Shown here: positions 62,189 through 64,000 of the stretch, piece after piece
Position numbering within the stretch: the stretch's first letter is position 1
How the letters are laid out: every line of letters begins with the position of its first letter
DNA from: Saprospiraceae bacterium
GTDB taxonomy: Bacteria > Bacteroidota > Bacteroidia > Chitinophagales > Saprospiraceae
Length of the DNA stretch: 64,000 bases
Direction: 5' to 3'
NCBI GenBank assembly: GCA_016787525.1
Contig: JAEUUP010000010.1
Coordinates: forward strand, 25,619-89,618
The notes under the pieces: model-generated
What the model was told of the DNA's origin: nothing
What the model saw: only the letters and a program-made list of their open reading frames with translations
Database searches by the model: none
Program-made: the position numbers and the translations under genes

Positions 62189-63320
62189 ACTCTTCGAGGT
62201 TTGAATGTACCCAATAATCGCTCAAATGACCTACTTTCTCCATATATGTTTGCCCTTTTTTAATTTGTGTAGGTGATAGCCTATGCATTTGCGTCCCTTT
62301 TTCTTCATCATAACGAGTCACGATGATGTGGTCAAGCTCATCTTTTCCTAAAATATTCAACACCTCTGGCGAATGAGTTGTAATGATGATTTGCTTCTCT
62401 TTGGATTGTTCTTTCAAAAAATCCATGAGTTTGTAAAGCTGGTCGGGGTGAATGCCGAGTTCGGGTTCTTCTACAAAGAATATTTTTCTATTCAAGTAAT
62501 AATCATACACATATGTTACTAAATAAAATAATCTTTTAGTCCCATCTGATAATTGACTCCATTGATACCATTCTTTATTCACTTTGAAATTTAAAAATAT
62601 ATTTTCAACTATGATATTAGAAGAGCTTTTATCTTTAAATTGTCTAATTGAATCTTTATCAAATCTAACATCTTGTATTGGTGTGAAGCGATGTAAAATA
62701 TCAATTATTTTTGGCTCAAATTCAAAATATTTTTTCACTTTTTTTAAATCAGGTATCGGATCTAAATTTATTTTTTCCTTAAACGAACTAGGATAAATCC
62801 CTTTAATATTACGAATAACTAATTCACCCGATTTGATTTTTAAAATTTTTAATGAACTACCTGTAGTCAGGGCTTCATTTAACGGATTTCCATGCTTTAT
62901 AAGAATAGGAATAGGAAATAATTTATTTTTTTCTTCTTTTTTTTCTTTTTGAATACTTGTTCGTTCATTAAGAAATTCATCTAAAATAAACTGTTTGGAA
63001 TAGACCTCTTCTTCTCCTTTTAGCAAGCGATCTGTAGTTAACAACTTTAGATTTGGCTCCTTCTCATATGATGATTCAATTTTATTTGTATAAATATTTT
63101 CATTTAGGTAAAAGTCTATTTTGGAGTATAAATTAACATCATCAATCTCTAAATTATTTTCAGAAATAGTCTCTAAAAACTCCAAAAAATTCGTCTTCCC
63201 ACTCCCATTCGGTCCAATAATAATATTCAGCCCCGGCTTGAGGTCAATCTCTAAGTCGCGGATGCTTTTATAACCTTTTAGGTGAACGCGGCTGATATAG
63301 GCTTGATTCGTCTCACTCAT
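62172..63320 (-). CDS. AAA (ABC-type) ATPase of a putative defence pair
   Basis: 382 residues. AAA_21/SMC-like ATPase: Walker A GPNGSGKT (36-43), signature LSDGTKRL (257-264), Walker B KIFFVEEPELGIHP (279-292) and H-loop TTHSPEVL with His316. The middle (about 60-240) is low-similarity, Lys/Glu-rich and AT-rich. VHLKGYKSIRDLEIDLKPGLNIIIG is the typical start of OLD and RloA-like ATPases. It overlaps the TOPRIM gene. Together they would form a sensor ATPase and effector. No 10-mer is found in the 1.7 kb pair. The 10-mer at 63344 lies just upstream of its start. Confidence 0.85.
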   Translation of the reverse strand: MSETNQAYISRVHLKGYKSIRDLEIDLKPGLNIIIGPNGSGKTNFLEFLETISENNLEIDDVNLYSKIDFYLNENIYTNKIESSYEKEPNLKLLTTDRLLKGEEEVYSKQFILDEFLNERTSIQKEKKEEKNKLFPIPILIKHGNPLNEALTTGSSLKILKIKSGELVIRNIKGIYPSSFKEKINLDPIPDLKKVKKYFEFEPKIIDILHRFTPIQDVRFDKDSIRQFKDKSSSNIIVENIFLNFKVNKEWYQWSQLSDGTKRLFYLVTYVYDYYLNRKIFFVEEPELGIHPDQLYKLMDFLKEQSKEKQIIITTHSPEVLNILGKDELDHIIVTRYDEEKGTQMHRLSPTQIKKGQTYMEKVGHLSDYWVHSNLEEYEIEE

Positions 63321-63360
63321 TTTTTATGTATTTTCGGCAAATATACTGAGGGGGTACGAC

Positions 63361-63400
63361 ATAAAAAAACGCTGAACGTTTTTAAGCAACATTCAGCGTT
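63361..63400 (-). terminator. Terminator of the Nfu gene
   Basis: AACGCTGAA (63368-63376) and TTCAGCGTT (63392-63400) pair. On the minus strand the stem ends in seven Ts. Confidence 0.8.
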
Positions 63401-63421
63401 AAAATACTGTTTTACAATATT

Positions 63422-63679
63422 TTAGGCGATACCATTTAAGGCAACGACATTCTGGATTTCGGGTAGTTTGGATTTAATGGCTTGCTCAATACCTGCTTTC
63501 ATGGTCATACGCGACATGGAACAGTTTTCACAATTGCCCAACCACCGCACTTGAACGGTCATTTCGTCGGTCACGTCCACCACTTCTACATTGCCACCAT
63601 CCACTTCTAAAAAGGGGCGAATTTCATTTAAAGCACCGTTGATACGGTCTATTAACTGGCTTTTATCTTCTAATATCAT
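63422..63679 (-). CDS. NifU C-terminal-domain (Nfu) iron-sulfur carrier
   Basis: 85 residues, the Nfu domain alone. INGALNEIRPFLEVDGGNVEVVDV and VRWLGNCENCSMSRMTMKAGIEQAIKSKLPEIQNVVAL, with Cys50-x2-Cys53, which holds a 4Fe-4S cluster between two subunits for transfer to target enzymes. Single-domain Nfu proteins are common in Bacteroidota and are not tied to nitrogen fixation. It has a -7 box upstream and a terminator downstream, so it is a one-gene unit. No 10-mer. Confidence 0.92.
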   Translation of the reverse strand: MILEDKSQLIDRINGALNEIRPFLEVDGGNVEVVDVTDEMTVQVRWLGNCENCSMSRMTMKAGIEQAIKSKLPEIQNVVALNGIA

Positions 63680-63710
63680 TTTGATAATTGTTATTCAGAC
63701 AAATTAAACA

Positions 63711-63718
63711 CAAAGATA
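63711..63718 (-). promoter_or_regulatory. -7 promoter box for the Nfu gene
   Basis: The reverse strand reads TATCTTTG (TAnnTTTG), 32 bases before the start codon. No clear -33 box. Confidence 0.5.
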
Positions 63719-63820
63719 GAGAAATAGTTGAGAAATCATGGCGCATTTCTCGGTAGCCGTTTATGTTTCTGCCATTTTTACCCCTCAGTAAAAAGAACCC
63801 AAAATGGTATAGTAAAGGCT

Positions 63821-64000
63821 TTAGAATGAAACCTCCATCGAAGCGTTGAAACGACGACCTAATCCAAAGAAAACGGTGGCTGATTTGGCATCAAAATCTC
63901 TTGTACCGACGACATTGCCTAAAGTATCGTTGTTGCGGGCATCGGCAATGTAGGTGGTGTTGAAGATATTGAGTAAACTGAATCTAAAATCAACCGTTGG
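63821..64000 (-). CDS. TonB-dependent receptor, C-terminal end (partial)
   Basis: The minus strand is open from the window edge to a TAA at 63821-63823 and gives 59 residues: DFRFSLLNIFNTTYIADARN, then GNVVGTRDFDAKSATVFFGLGRRFNASMEVSF. The LLNIFNTTYI part is the late-barrel motif of TonB-dependent receptors (N-L-F-N-x-x-Y), and the protein ends in Phe after two strands with alternating residues, the outer-membrane insertion signal. The ligand cannot be told. A 10-mer (63781) lies 30 bases after the stop. Confidence 0.8.
   Translation of the reverse strand, partial: PTVDFRFSLLNIFNTTYIADARNNDTLGNVVGTRDFDAKSATVFFGLGRRFNASMEVSF

Larger units (their letters stand above)
37..63790. repeat. Dispersed 10-mer family TACTGAGGGG / CCCCTCAGTA, 69 copies
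   Basis: Counted by eye. Left ends of TACTGAGGGG on the + strand: 1620, 3252, 3478, 4792, 6321, 7966 (G first), 9265 (C first), 11867, 16749, 17625, 20450, 20612, 21939, 28575, 30890, 32356, 35338, 45155, 45801, 46606, 46752, 47155, 47770, 51632, 52439, 55967, 56127, 56441, 57177, 57972, 58852, 61567, 63344. Left ends of CCCCTCAGTA: 38, 659, 2210, 3892, 6813, 10038, 11255, 13948 (ends G), 14647, 15988, 16417, 21125, 25382, 26539, 27212, 29317, 29722, 31126, 34374, 37019, 38163, 38312, 39992, 40230, 40641, 41316, 43325, 44121, 44487, 48117, 50206, 50739, 53878, 55194 (ends C), 59731, 63781. That is 33 against 36, so there is no strand bias. About 40 copies have five or more Gs. The base before the T is most often A. 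51 copies lie in genes and 18 between genes. The function is unknown. Confidence 0.95.

Noticed and set aside
37..63790. The 10-mer as a polar Chi or KOPS-type site
   Set aside because: Such sites are strongly strand-biased along a replichore; here orientations are 33 to 36. A replichore switch inside the window cannot fully be excluded, but the two orientations are mixed throughout.
37..63790. The 10-mer as a G-quadruplex
   Set aside because: Each copy has a single G run; four runs are needed.
37..63790. The 10-mer as a sigma-factor promoter or operator
   Set aside because: Most copies lie inside genes, in both orientations, with no fixed distance to start codons; the promoters seen here have the TAnnTTTG form.

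Overview
This window reads as chromosomal DNA of a gliding-type Bacteroidota bacterium, probably from the Cytophagia or Saprospiria side of the phylum; the genus is not recognised. The evidence is type IX secretion (T9SS) cargo with type A and type B C-terminal sorting domains, an 11 to 12 repeat SprB-like adhesin followed by a PorP/SprF membrane partner, DUF3822, DUF2911, two-component-regulator propellers, and several promoters of the Bacteroidota form TTTG-N18-20-TAnnTTTG. No rRNA, tRNA, CRISPR array or intact insertion sequence was seen.

Layout. 0-7 kb: lipoproteins, a PspC-domain protein, an alpha/beta hydrolase, a methyltransferase and proline dehydrogenase. 7-14.3 kb: the giant SprB-like T9SS adhesin and its PorP/SprF partner. 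14.3-18.6 kb: a TIGR03643 protein, an EAD11-CHAT protease, recX, a YihX-like HAD phosphatase and a polysaccharide flippase. 18.6-31.3 kb: accessory-looking DNA with an IS4-like transposase remnant, an S10 peptidase, palindromic repeats, a beta-helix/FnIII/LamG T9SS protein, an Rpn-type nuclease, two NAD(P)-dependent oxidoreductases and a 21-bp tandem array. 31.3-41.5 kb: lipoproteins, an S41-like protease, a second Rpn-type protein and a T9SS type A protein. 41.5-52.5 kb: pdhB, a divergent EF-G, membrane proteins, a decayed FnIII gene, DUF3822 and a CPA2 antiporter. 52.5-64 kb: an outer-membrane protein with seven Ig-like repeats, the fdhD-YdeP-like pair, glmM, pyrF preceded by an AAA ATPase/TOPRIM gene pair, an Nfu protein and the end of a TonB-dependent receptor.

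The most striking feature is not a gene. A short asymmetric word, TACTGAGGGG (reverse CCCCTCAGTA, often with extra Gs), occurs about once per 930 bases on both strands. I counted 69 copies of the 8-base core and 65 of the full 10-mer, where about 0.1 is expected by chance. It lies inside unrelated genes in all five reading frames that avoid a stop codon, is about twofold denser between genes, forms the loop of two terminator hairpins, and is missing from several genes that look recently acquired. Density and placement recall the DNA uptake sequences of Neisseriaceae and Pasteurellaceae, or another genome-wide recognition word such as cyanobacterial HIP1. I know of no such element described for Bacteroidota. 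Two candidate defence or conflict modules are also present: the EAD11-CHAT protease and the ATPase/TOPRIM pair.
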